A stretch of 64,000 nt of DNA from Actinomadura atramentaria DSM 43919. Lineage in GTDB: Bacteria; Actinomycetota; Actinomycetes; Streptosporangiales; Streptosporangiaceae. The DNA is taken from positions 124,001 through 188,000 of the forward strand of contig NZ_KB907214.1 in NCBI RefSeq assembly GCF_000381885.1, in the 5' to 3' direction. The position numbers and the translations under genes are program-made. This document shows positions 25,596 to 34,165 of this stretch, in pieces. Within the stretch, counting starts at the first letter, position 1; every line of letters starts with the position of its first letter. Under the pieces are notes generated by a model. That model was not told the origin of the DNA. It was given only the letters and a program-made list of their open reading frames with translations, and ran no database searches.

Positions 25596-26047
25596 TGATG
25601 CGTCCGGCCTTCCGCTTCTCCCGCACTCCACCGCCGCGTCTCCCGCCGCCGCTCGGGGGCCTGCTCACCGCGCACGTGCTGGGCGACTACGTCCTCCAGC
25701 CGTCCTGGATGGCCGCCCGCAAAAGCTCGCGGTGGAGTATCGCCGCCCTGCATGGGGCCGTGTACGCGGCCGCGCACCTGGCGGTCACCCGCGATCCGGC
25801 GGCGCTGCTGCTCATCGGCGCGAGCCACATGGTGCTGGACCGGTTGCGGGCCGCCGAGCGGCTGGCGCGGATCCGCGATCGGTGCGGCCCGGACCATCTG
25901 TTGCCTTCTCCCGAGCGTGACCGGGACGCCCGGCCCGCCAACGGCGCGGCCGACGGGAAGCCGTGGCCGACCGCCGTGATCGACAACACCGCCCATCTGC
26001 TGTGCAACGCCGCCGCCGTGCGGCTGTGCCGACCAGGAACCCCATGA
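25595..26047 (+). CDS. DUF3307-like membrane protein
   Basis: The product is about 150 residues. ATG 25595 shares its A with the methyltransferase TGA (TGATG); ATG 25598 is equally possible. The motif LLTAHVLGDYVLQPSWMA followed by ALHGAVYAAAHL and a hydrophobic helix ending ASHMVLDRLRA matches DUF3307, a family of small membrane proteins with conserved His residues. The C-terminal part has an additional hydrophobic stretch. Role unknown; it sits in the middle of the five-gene chain. Confidence 0.65.
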   Translation: MMRPAFRFSRTPPPRLPPPLGGLLTAHVLGDYVLQPSWMAARKSSRWSIAALHGAVYAAAHLAVTRDPAALLLIGASHMVLDRLRAAERLARIRDRCGPDHLLPSPERDRDARPANGAADGKPWPTAVIDNTAHLLCNAAAVRLCRPGTP

Positions 26048-26412
26048 CCACGACTCTCTCCCAGCGGCAGATCCTCCAGGCGTTGAACGCCCTCGCGCGT
26101 GAACTGGCCACGCGCGAACGCGTGTGGGTGCAGGAGGAGGTGGAAGCGCAGCAGGTCGTCATCGCCGGAGCTGGGCCGACCGGGGAGAAGCTGGACGGTG
26201 CGCAGATCCGCATCGAATGCCGGCCGTTCCCTCCGTTCCAGGACGCGCTGGTGTTCGTCGTCGTCGCCCCGGGGCAGGCGGCGGTGCCCGAGGAGCACCG
26301 CCGCGCCGACGGACTCTTGGGGAAGGCGGTCTTCGTCGAGGAGTGCGCCGACAAGGCCGTGGACCTGCTGCGCGCGCTCGTCGCTGCGCCGACGCGGCAC
26401 GACCGCGCATGA
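26044..26412 (+). CDS. Hypothetical protein (122 aa)
   Basis: ATG 26044 overlaps the previous stop (ATGA). The product is a compact alpha/beta protein: a helix (QILQALNALARELATRERVW), then strands (IRIECRPFPPF; ALVFVVVAP) and a C-terminal helix (ADKAVDLLRALVAAP). There is no recognised family or catalytic motif. Its stop in turn overlaps the next start, so it belongs to the methyltransferase chain. Confidence 0.6.
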   Translation: MTTTLSQRQILQALNALARELATRERVWVQEEVEAQQVVIAGAGPTGEKLDGAQIRIECRPFPPFQDALVFVVVAPGQAAVPEEHRRADGLLGKAVFVEECADKAVDLLRALVAAPTRHDRA

Positions 26413-27158
26413 ACCGCCCGCGTCGACCGCGCCCGTCCGCGCAGACGGTGCTCGACTGGATCATCGAGCACCACGGCGAGCCGTGCGTCCGAACCCCCGA
26501 CATCGCCACGGCGCTGTCCACCACGCCGAGGATCCTGCGTGAGGTCTGCGCGGACTGGTTCGGGCAGACCCCCTTCGGCCTGCTCACAGCGGTCCGGGTG
26601 CACCACGCGCACGTCGACCTTCTGAAGGCCGCGCCGGCCCACGGCCAGGTCACGGCGATCAGCCGCGCCCACGGATTCACCAGCCCCGACATGTTCGGCC
26701 ACCACTACCTGCGGCAGTACGGCGCGCGACCGTCAGAAACGCTCCGGGACCGCCGCGTCCGGGTCAAGCCGTACTCCTGTGGCATCCGCACCACAGCGGA
26801 CGCACGCCGGTACGTGCGAGCGTTGGGCACGGACGGGATTCGCGCGAGCGGCGCGGGGGTCACGGGCCTGCTGCTCGGCGAGGGCATGCTGCTCGGCGAA
26901 TGGCCGCCGCCCGCGCTGCACCGGGGGCTGCCGCGCACCCGCTCGGGGACGTGGGAGATCACCAGGGAAATCGCCCGGGTCGTCCGCTGGTCCAGCAGCC
27001 GCCAGGTCCTGGCCGTCTCCTGCGAGGGCGGGCCGCCGCAGCCGCTCGGGATCGAGCCGTTCGCGCAGGGCGACACGTGGGACGACCTGATGACGGTCGC
27101 TTACGGCACGTTCGCGGTCCTTTCGCCGTGCTGCGTCGCACGGGCGATGTTCGTGTGA
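26409..27158 (+). CDS. AraC-type HTH protein
   Basis: The product has 249 residues. ATG 26409 overlaps the previous stop (ATGA). Residues about 20-105 form an AraC-type double HTH placed at the N-terminus: IATALSTTPRILREVCADWF, then ISRAHGFTSPDMFGHHYLRQYGARPSE, the typical second-helix plus PSExR ending. The C-terminal 130 residues (VTGLLLGEGMLLGEW) are of unknown type. Most AraC regulators carry the HTH at the C-terminus, so the order is reversed here. Likely regulator of the chain, by context. Confidence 0.7.
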   Translation: MNRPRRPRPSAQTVLDWIIEHHGEPCVRTPDIATALSTTPRILREVCADWFGQTPFGLLTAVRVHHAHVDLLKAAPAHGQVTAISRAHGFTSPDMFGHHYLRQYGARPSETLRDRRVRVKPYSCGIRTTADARRYVRALGTDGIRASGAGVTGLLLGEGMLLGEWPPPALHRGLPRTRSGTWEITREIARVVRWSSSRQVLAVSCEGGPPQPLGIEPFAQGDTWDDLMTVAYGTFAVLSPCCVARAMFV

Positions 27159-27331
27159 CGACGGGCCTGGCCGCTGGTCATGGCGCGGGATGCGCAGGCG
27201 GTCCGGTTCGCAACTAGGCGGTCCGGCTGTCTTTCGGCTCGGGGCCGCCTCGGGGGCCGGTGCCAGGTGGTGGGTCGAAGGCCGTGCGCCGTTTGAGTTC
27301 TGACGCTCCGTCCGTTCCGAAGGATTTTCGT

Positions 27332-28612
27332 ATGCTCTGGCAGATCGCCGCTGCTGCGCTCGCTCGCGACGTCACCGTCGCCGACGTCGGGTGGAGCCGC
27401 GCTGTGGAGACCACGCCCCGCCACGAGTTCGTGCCGCACTGGTGGACGCCCGGCGTGTGCCTGCTCCCGTCCCGCCTTCCTGGTGCCGCGACGCCGTGGC
27501 GCGCCGACAGCGAGCGGTCCTGGCGCTGGGTGCGCGGTGAGGCGGGCGCTGTCGGGCACGCGGTCGTCTACCACCCCGACCGGGGCCTGGTCGTCAGGGT
27601 CGGCGCCGACCACGCCGACCGTGCGCGCGCCACGCAGCGCGCGCTCGACCGCGCCGGGTTCGGCCGCGGCGGGGACGTCCTGGTCGAGGGCGCGGCCACT
27701 TGCACCGCGACCGCGCCGCGCACCCTGATCCGGTTGTTTCGCGCGGCGGGCGTCCACGACACGACGCGTGTGCTGGAGATCGGCACCGGCACCGGGTACG
27801 GGACGGCGTTGCTGGTCGCGCGGCTCGGTGACCGCTACGTCACCACGATCGACCAGGACTCTGACCTGCTGCGCGCTGCCCGGGACCGTCTCGCCCGGTT
27901 CGGGCGCCGGCCCGCCATGCACGTCGGCGACGCCACCACCGCGATTCCCGACGGCACCTACGACGCGATCGTCTCGACCGTCCCCGTCAACCCGGTCCCG
28001 GCCGTCTGGCTCGCCGCGTTGCAGCCCGGCGGACGTCTGGTCACCCCAGTGCTCAGCACCCACCTGGTGCTGACCGTCACCGCGCACGGCGACGGAACCG
28101 CGACCGGCTCCCTCGACGTCCTGACCGCAGGCGACCGGCAAGGGGTCGGCGCGTTCACCGACGTTCCGCCCCGGGCAGCGGCGACGGCCGCGGACCGCCG
28201 GCACTGCCAGGCCCTCATCGCCGACGGCGAGCACGTCGGGCTCAGCGACGTCCCCGCCCAGCCGCTCGCCGAGGACTCGCACCTGTTCTCCACGCTCGGT
28301 CTGGCGGTCCCCGGCGTGCGGGTTCATCACCATCGGCCCGGACCTGCCGCGCCACCCGCGGGAGTCGGCGCGACGACGTGCCTCACCCACCCCGACGGGT
28401 CCTGGGCCCGTGCCGCCAACACCCGCCAGGGGACCGAGGTCCATCAGCACGGGCCGCGCCGCCTTTGGCACCTGCTCGCCCACGCCCGCGCCGACCTCGA
28501 CGCGACCGGCGGCGTCTGCCCCGCCCACGGCGCCACCGTCCGCGTCACCCCGGACGGAGCGCTCCACCTCGACCGGTTCGCCCGCACGCCCGCTTCGAAC
28601 AGCGCGCGATGA
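27332..28612 (+). CDS. PCMT-like (protein-L-isoaspartate O-methyltransferase family) methyltransferase
   Basis: The product has 426 residues. ATG 27332 has GAAGGA upstream. The SAM-binding motif I is VLEIGTGTGYGTALL near residue 147, preceded by the family's substrate loop region (EGAATCTATAPRTLIRLF) and followed by VTTIDQDSDLLRAARDRL and DGTYDAIVSTVPVNPVP. The N-terminal VGWSRAVETTPRHEFVPHWW fits the PRHxFVP start of actinobacterial PCMT-like proteins. The C-terminal 190 residues are an extra domain; such long PCMT-like enzymes also occur with peptide natural-product genes, but none is nearby. Confidence 0.75.
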   Translation: MLWQIAAAALARDVTVADVGWSRAVETTPRHEFVPHWWTPGVCLLPSRLPGAATPWRADSERSWRWVRGEAGAVGHAVVYHPDRGLVVRVGADHADRARATQRALDRAGFGRGGDVLVEGAATCTATAPRTLIRLFRAAGVHDTTRVLEIGTGTGYGTALLVARLGDRYVTTIDQDSDLLRAARDRLARFGRRPAMHVGDATTAIPDGTYDAIVSTVPVNPVPAVWLAALQPGGRLVTPVLSTHLVLTVTAHGDGTATGSLDVLTAGDRQGVGAFTDVPPRAAATAADRRHCQALIADGEHVGLSDVPAQPLAEDSHLFSTLGLAVPGVRVHHHRPGPAAPPAGVGATTCLTHPDGSWARAANTRQGTEVHQHGPRRLWHLLAHARADLDATGGVCPAHGATVRVTPDGALHLDRFARTPASNSAR

Positions 28613-28688
28613 ATACAGCCGGGCGAACGGCCCGAGCACGCCGTCCCCGCCTTCCCTCGTGATGACCGATTGCAGGAGGTTCGTACCA

Positions 28689-31265
28689 TTGCTCGCGCTC
28701 GATGAAGGCTCGTCCGGCGGCGAGAGGATGTCTGCGGCCGATCGGTGGGCGCACCAGCCCGCCGCCGTCCGCGCGATCACCGATGAACTCGGCGGCGGGG
28801 GTCGTGCGCTGCTGTGGTCGGCGTGCGGCACCGGCAAGTCCCGGATCGCCGCGACCGCCGCCCGCGACCTGGTGCCCGGCGGCCGCGTGCTCGTGCTGGT
28901 CCCGACGCTGGATCTGGCCTCGCAGATGGTCGCGGCGTTCCGCGGGGTCGGCGGCGCCGGCCGCCTGGTGGTCGTCTGCTCCGACACCGAGATCCTGTCG
29001 GCGGACGGGCTCGAGCTTCCCGGCACGGTGACCACGCGGCCCGACGTGCTCGCCGCCGCGACCGGCGGCGCCGGCCGGATCACCGTGGTGTGCACGTACC
29101 ACAGCCTTCCGGTGCTGGTCGCCGCGCACGCCCGGCACGGGCTGCCCGGGTGGGAGCTGGTCGTCGCCGACGAGGCGCACCGCACCGCGGGCCGCGCGGG
29201 GCAGGCGTGGAGCGTCGTCCACGACGACGTCGCGGTTCCGGCGGCACGCCGGCTCTACATGACCGCGACTCCGCGCATCGCCGGGGACGCCGACGAGCGC
29301 GTGTCGATGGACGACGAGAAGGTCTTCGGCCGGGTGGTGTTCCGGCTGTCGACCGGCGAGGCCATCCGGCGGGGGCTCCTGGCGGACTTCCGGCTGCTGT
29401 GCCCGATCGTCGACTGGGACATGCTGAACCGCCTCGGCGTCGACCCGCGCGATGCCCTGCAGTCGCTGAGGGTGGGGCGGACCGCGCTGGCACCGCAGGT
29501 GCTGGCGCAGCAGGTCGCGGTCCTGCGCGCCGCCGCCGAGCACGATATCCGCGCCTTGTTGACCTTCCACAACCGCAACGCGGCGGCGCGCGGCTGGGCG
29601 CAGGCACTGCCGCAGACCTGGGAGCTGCTGCCGCCCGGCGAGCGGCCGGCGACCATCGCGGCCTGGCATGTCCACGGCGACCAGGACTCGGGGGTCCGCC
29701 GCGCGGTCCTGGACGGGCTGCGCGGCGGGTCCGGCGAGGGGCTGCGGGTCGTCAGCAACGCGCGGGTGCTGTCGGAGGGCGTCGACATTCCGAGCGTGGA
29801 CGGCGTGGCGTTCGTCGACGCCCGCTCCTCGGTCGTCGACATCATCCAGATCATCGGCCGCGCGCTGCGGACCGGAGGCCGCGACGACAAGATCGCCAAG
29901 ATCATCGTTCCGGTCCTCGTCGGCCCCGACGAGTCCCCCGAAGCGGTGCTGGACGGCTCGCGTTTCAAACAGCTCTGGCGGGTGCTGCTGGCGCTGCGCG
30001 CCTGCGACGACCGCGTCGAGGCGGCCCTGGACGCCGAACGGCAGCGGCTGGGGAGAGCGGAGGTCGACGGCGCGGACGCGACGGACACGAGCCTGGTTCC
30101 CGACTGGTTGACCGTGACCGGCCGCCGCGTGCCCGACGGCTTCGCACAAGCCATCTGGGTGCGGGCGGTGCGCACCACGACCCCCTCCTGGATGGAGTTC
30201 TACGGGGCCGCGCGCGCGTACCTGGACCAGCACGGGCACCTGGAGATCCCCAGCAGTTACCGCACCGCGTCCGGCCTGACGCTCGGCCGCTGGCTGCACC
30301 TGCAGCACAAGGACTTCGACGAGTTGAACCAGGAGCGAAAGCACCTGCTGCGCGCCCTCGGCCCGTGGGAGAGCGAGACCGACCGGCGCTGGCGCAAAGG
30401 CTGCCAAGCCGCGCGCGCCTGGGCGGAACACAGCCCCGCCGGCCTCCACAAGATCCCGCGCGACTGGACCCACGGCGAAGTCCGCCTGCACACCTGGATC
30501 GTCGACCAGCGCAAGGCGTTGACGCGCGGTCAGCTCGACCGGGAACGCAAGGAACGGTTGAACGAGGTGGACCCGACCTGGTTCCTGACGGTCGGGCAGA
30601 TCCTGCTGCGCGCGGCCCGGGCCTTCGCCGCCGAGCACGGCCACCTGCTCCCCGACCGCGACTACGTCGCCCCCGACGGGTACCCGCTGGGCGAAGCCCT
30701 CCACGCCAAACGCGCCAGGAGCACCGCCGAGGGCGCGACCAGCGACGTCGCGGCGGCGCTGACCCGGATCGGGATGGTCTGGAACATCAAGGACGCCGCG
30801 CTCCTGCGCGGCGTCATCGCCGCGCGGCACCACTACCGCGCGCACCGCACGCTGGCGGTCCCTCCCGGCCACCTGTGCACACCCGACACCTGCGGAGACG
30901 ACTACCCCCTCGGCGCCTACCTGGCGAAACGCAAACAATCAGTGCGGGACAAGGCCGCCAGCGCCACGCGGATCGCGGCGAAACTCGACGCGATCAGCAC
31001 CTCCTGGCGGCCGGTCTCCGCCACCGCCCGGCGCGCCCGCAACCTCGAACTGGCCGCCGCCTACGCCAACAAACACGGCCACCTGCCCCGGCCTCGGGGA
31101 TCACGGCTGCCCAGCCCACGACCCGAAGGCGAGGACTTCCGGCAATGGCTGAGCGCCGAGCGCGTCAAAGCACGCAAGGGAACCATCCGTCCCGACGTCT
31201 TCACCGCGCTCCAAGGCCTCGACCCGAGCTGGCTCTTCACCCCGGAAACGACGGCTGATTCATGA
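28689..31265 (+). CDS. SF2 helicase with helicase-associated (HA) repeats
   Basis: The product has 858 residues. TTG 28689 was chosen because AGGAGG lies 9 bases upstream; ATG 28728 and ATG 28661 are alternatives. Motif I (SACGTGKSRIA) is near residue 46 and motif II (VVADEAHRT) near 160, with MTATPRI (III), VLSEGVDIPSVDGV (V) and IIQIIGRALRTGG (VI, near 390). From about residue 490 several HA-type repeats follow (WMEFYGAARAYLDQHGHLEIP; RAFAAEHGHLLPDR; AAAYANKHGHLPRP), each with the conserved GHL and a basic/aromatic core. It is coupled to the STAND gene by ATGA. Confidence 0.87.
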   Translation: MLALDEGSSGGERMSAADRWAHQPAAVRAITDELGGGGRALLWSACGTGKSRIAATAARDLVPGGRVLVLVPTLDLASQMVAAFRGVGGAGRLVVVCSDTEILSADGLELPGTVTTRPDVLAAATGGAGRITVVCTYHSLPVLVAAHARHGLPGWELVVADEAHRTAGRAGQAWSVVHDDVAVPAARRLYMTATPRIAGDADERVSMDDEKVFGRVVFRLSTGEAIRRGLLADFRLLCPIVDWDMLNRLGVDPRDALQSLRVGRTALAPQVLAQQVAVLRAAAEHDIRALLTFHNRNAAARGWAQALPQTWELLPPGERPATIAAWHVHGDQDSGVRRAVLDGLRGGSGEGLRVVSNARVLSEGVDIPSVDGVAFVDARSSVVDIIQIIGRALRTGGRDDKIAKIIVPVLVGPDESPEAVLDGSRFKQLWRVLLALRACDDRVEAALDAERQRLGRAEVDGADATDTSLVPDWLTVTGRRVPDGFAQAIWVRAVRTTTPSWMEFYGAARAYLDQHGHLEIPSSYRTASGLTLGRWLHLQHKDFDELNQERKHLLRALGPWESETDRRWRKGCQAARAWAEHSPAGLHKIPRDWTHGEVRLHTWIVDQRKALTRGQLDRERKERLNEVDPTWFLTVGQILLRAARAFAAEHGHLLPDRDYVAPDGYPLGEALHAKRARSTAEGATSDVAAALTRIGMVWNIKDAALLRGVIAARHHYRAHRTLAVPPGHLCTPDTCGDDYPLGAYLAKRKQSVRDKAASATRIAAKLDAISTSWRPVSATARRARNLELAAAYANKHGHLPRPRGSRLPSPRPEGEDFRQWLSAERVKARKGTIRPDVFTALQGLDPSWLFTPETTADS

Positions 31266-33325
31266 GCACCGGGCCTCGCCGGAGAACGACGTCGGGGTCG
31301 CGGAGCGTCCATGCCGACACCGTCGGGACCGTCGTGCAGGCCGGCGGCGACGTCCGCGTGGGCACCATGCACTTCCACGCCGCCGAACCGGCGCCGGTGC
31401 CGCGCCAACTCCCTTCCCCGCCGCGTGTGGTCGACAGGGACGAGGCCCGCGCGGCGCTGGCCACGGTCCTGGCCGCCACGCGCCACCCGGCGACCGCACC
31501 GACCGTGCTGATCAGCGGCGGCCCGGGGATCGGCAAAACGACCGTGGCGCTCGCCTGCGCATGGGACCACGCCGACTCCTACCCAGGCGGGGCCTTGTGG
31601 GCGGACCTTCGCGGGCACAGCCGCCTACCGGCCGCTCATCCCAGCGACGTCCTGGCCTTCCACCTGCGTGCCCTGGGCGTCCGCGAGACCCGGATCGGCA
31701 GATCGCTCGACGAGCGCGCCGCGCAGTACCGCACGCTCACCGCCGCCCGGCCCGTCCTGGTCGTGCTGGACGACGCCGCGTCCGCCGACCAGGTCGTCCC
31801 GCTGCTGCCCTCCCCGCCCGGCGCGGCCATCGTGACCAGCCGCTCGCGGCTGGACCGCCTGCTCGGCGCCGTCGGCGCCGAACTGGTCCTGCTGCCGCCG
31901 CTGGACACCGCCGCGGCGCTGGACCTGCTCGCCGACCGCATCGGCCGGCACCGGGTCGACGCCGACCGCACCGCCGCAGTTCGGATCGTGCGGCGCGTCG
32001 GGGGTGTGCCGCTCGCCCTGACCGCGATCGCCGCCGGCCTCGCCGCCCGTCCCCACCGCAGCCTGGCCGGCCTCACCCCACGGTCCACGCGACCGCCCCT
32101 GCCCGAGGAGGCCGGGATGGACGACGCCTTGGACCAGTCCTACGAGGTACTGCCACCCGCCGCGCAACGCCTGTACCGGCTCCTCGGCCTGTACCCCGGG
32201 CAGACGCTCGACGCCGCCGTCGCCGCAGCGCTCACCGGCGACCCGCTCGACACCGCCGCCGCCACCCTGGACGCCCTGACCGACGCGAACCTCCTTCAGG
32301 ACCAGCCCGGCGAGCAGTACCGCCTCCCCTCCCCGGTCCGGGAGCACGCGGGCCGTCGCGCGGCCGAGGAATCGGCGGCGAACCGGTCGGCCGCGCTGAA
32401 CCGTCTCGCGGCCTGGGCGGCGGCCGCCGCCCTGCACGCCAGTCGAACCGCCGCCCCGTACCGGCGCCTGCCCGCACCGACCGTTCCGCCCGACGTACCA
32501 CCGCTCGACCAAGCCACGACGCCCGCCGCCGCGCTGGACTGGCTCGACACCCGGTCCCCCGACCTGCACGCCATCGCCCGCCAAGCCCACCAATCAGGCG
32601 ACCACGTCCGCGCCCTCCAACTCGCCACCGCCGTGTGGCCCGCCGTCCAGCACCGCGCCGCCCGCACCGACCAAACCGACTTCGACCAGCTCGGGCTCAC
32701 CGCGGCCCGCGCCCTGGGCGACCGCGCCGCCCAGGCCACGATGCTCAACCGGATCGGACGCGACCACCTGGAGCGCTACCGCGCGACCGGCCAGGCCACC
32801 GACCTGGACGAAGCACGCACCCAGTTCACAGAAGCCCTCACGGTGTGGGCCGCGCTCGGCGACGACCGCCGCGTCGCAGGCACCCGGCGACGTCTGGCCT
32901 GGACCGCACGGGAAGCCGGCGACCCAACCAGCGCCTACCAACTCCTGCGCCACGCCCTCCGCGACTACCAGCGCCTCGCCGACGACCGCCACACCGCACT
33001 CACTTCCAACGACCTCGCCGACCTCCACCTCGCCACAGGCAACAACATCGAGGCCGCCCGGGCCGCGGAACGCGCACACCTGCTGCTCAAACCGACCACC
33101 GACCGCTACGACCGGGCACGAGCACTGATCCTGCTCGCCCGCGCGATGCCCCCAGGGACACCCAACGCCCGCCAACTCGCCACAATGGCGCTCAACACCA
33201 TGCACCAGATCGCAAGCGACACCGGACAAAGCGAAGCACTAAAGGCACTCGCCGAACTCGCCGACCATGACGGAAAACCGAACCTTGCAGCGAAACTGCG
33301 ACACCGCGCCCGCACGCCGCAATAG
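31262..33325 (+). CDS. STAND NTPase with TPR C-terminus
   Basis: The product has 687 residues. ATG 31262 overlaps the helicase stop (ATGA). The short N-terminus contains VVQAGGDVRVGTMHFH, the beta-strand tag common before actinobacterial STAND ATPases. The NTPase core shows Walker A GGPGIGKTT (about residue 86), Walker B LVVLDDAA (about 167), sensor TSRSRLD and the GxP-type motif RRVGGVPLAL (about 247). A winged-helix part and TPR-like repeats follow (ARTQFTEALTVWAALGD; SAYQLLRHALRDYQRLA; EAARAAERAHLLLKP). Such proteins act as ligand-triggered switches in regulation or immunity. Confidence 0.87.
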   Translation: MSTGPRRRTTSGSRSVHADTVGTVVQAGGDVRVGTMHFHAAEPAPVPRQLPSPPRVVDRDEARAALATVLAATRHPATAPTVLISGGPGIGKTTVALACAWDHADSYPGGALWADLRGHSRLPAAHPSDVLAFHLRALGVRETRIGRSLDERAAQYRTLTAARPVLVVLDDAASADQVVPLLPSPPGAAIVTSRSRLDRLLGAVGAELVLLPPLDTAAALDLLADRIGRHRVDADRTAAVRIVRRVGGVPLALTAIAAGLAARPHRSLAGLTPRSTRPPLPEEAGMDDALDQSYEVLPPAAQRLYRLLGLYPGQTLDAAVAAALTGDPLDTAAATLDALTDANLLQDQPGEQYRLPSPVREHAGRRAAEESAANRSAALNRLAAWAAAAALHASRTAAPYRRLPAPTVPPDVPPLDQATTPAAALDWLDTRSPDLHAIARQAHQSGDHVRALQLATAVWPAVQHRAARTDQTDFDQLGLTAARALGDRAAQATMLNRIGRDHLERYRATGQATDLDEARTQFTEALTVWAALGDDRRVAGTRRRLAWTAREAGDPTSAYQLLRHALRDYQRLADDRHTALTSNDLADLHLATGNNIEAARAAERAHLLLKPTTDRYDRARALILLARAMPPGTPNARQLATMALNTMHQIASDTGQSEALKALAELADHDGKPNLAAKLRHRARTPQ

Positions 33326-33453
33326 GCTCACCTCCCTGGACCCGCCGAACGCGCGCGGAGCTGACATGGTCTCCACGCGCGCCGACGACCATCTCTTCGA
33401 GGAGTCACCGAGCCGGGCGACGGACCCGCGCCCACCGGGCCCCTGCAAGCCAC

Positions 33454-33828
33454 TTAGAACGGATCGTAAGCGTCTTTCGCGCACTCCTCCGCGTCCTTGT
33501 TAGCTCGGGCTGCGTCTGCAGGGGACACGTTCTTCGGCGCGACGACCATGTCTCCGGGCTGCGGGTCGGGAACCGTCCACCCTCGGGACCTCATGCACTT
33601 TGCCGCCTTCACGAGGCTGGGGTTCACCGTTCCGCGGCGCGACGTCGTTGTCCGCGGCCTAGCGTCGCTCGAAGCCGCGGGCGTCGATGGCGACGTGGGA
33701 GAGGGAACCGTCGAAGAGGACGTCGGTGAGGCCGTCACGGCGGCTTCCTCGCTCTTCACCCCCATGCATGCTTGAAGCATGAATAGCAGCGCCATCACCG
33801 CAGCGAAACCTGAAACCTTCTTCATCAT
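33454..33828 (-). CDS. Small lipoprotein
   Basis: The product has 124 residues, with ATG 33828. A lipoprotein signal peptide is clear: KK, a hydrophobic run (FAAVMALLFM) and the lipobox LQAC, so the mature protein would be lipid-anchored outside the membrane. A Ser/Thr/Pro-rich linker follows. The C-terminal domain (about 60 residues) has two cysteines in AAKCMRSRGWTVPDP and DAEECAKD, resembling small actinobacterial lipoproteins of unknown function. Last gene of the conjugation operon; codon use is less GC-rich than its neighbours. Confidence 0.65.
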   Translation of the reverse strand: MMKKVSGFAAVMALLFMLQACMGVKSEEAAVTASPTSSSTVPSPTSPSTPAASSDARPRTTTSRRGTVNPSLVKAAKCMRSRGWTVPDPQPGDMVVAPKNVSPADAARANKDAEECAKDAYDPF

Positions 33829-33882
33829 TGCACACCATTTCAAGACCGGCGACATACCACGCATATAAAAAGTCAGAACCGT

Positions 33883-34155
33883 CTATACGCTTCCCACCTC
33901 GCCTTCAATCCCCTTACGATCGAGTGCTGAAATCTTTTCCTGCTCCATCAGCCGACGCGAATCCCTCTCCAGCATCTCCGCCAGGAGCGGATCCGCACGG
34001 ATCCATCCGCCTTCGTATGCGACCCACCAACCTTCCTCGTACTTGCGGATGAACGGAATGCTTCGAGCGAGGTCCTGCACCCGGCCTTCATCGACCGCCC
34101 TGGACATCTCAGCGTGGCTGATGATGGTGAGGCGATCGGAAGATTCAGAATCCAC
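33883..34155 (-). CDS. Small protein related to the C-terminus of the DUF4913-like protein
   Basis: The product has 90 residues. GTG 34155 has AGGAGGG upstream at ideal spacing. The core FIRKYEEGWWVAYEGGWIRAD parallels NIVRYDGSWWVSTNGGWLRV at the end of the protein encoded at 36105-36920, and both are followed by a charged helix, so they share one module. Function unknown. It lies 10 bases after the DnaB-N-only gene in the same operon. Confidence 0.65.
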   Translation of the reverse strand: MDSESSDRLTIISHAEMSRAVDEGRVQDLARSIPFIRKYEEGWWVAYEGGWIRADPLLAEMLERDSRRLMEQEKISALDRKGIEGEVGSV

Positions 34156-34165
34156 GGTCGCCCTC

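Noticed and set aside
28545-30938. Long minus-strand frames opposite the helicase and PCMT-like genes
   Set aside because: The plus strand encodes all helicase motifs in order; the minus frames lack any motif and are His/Arg/Gly-rich shadows.
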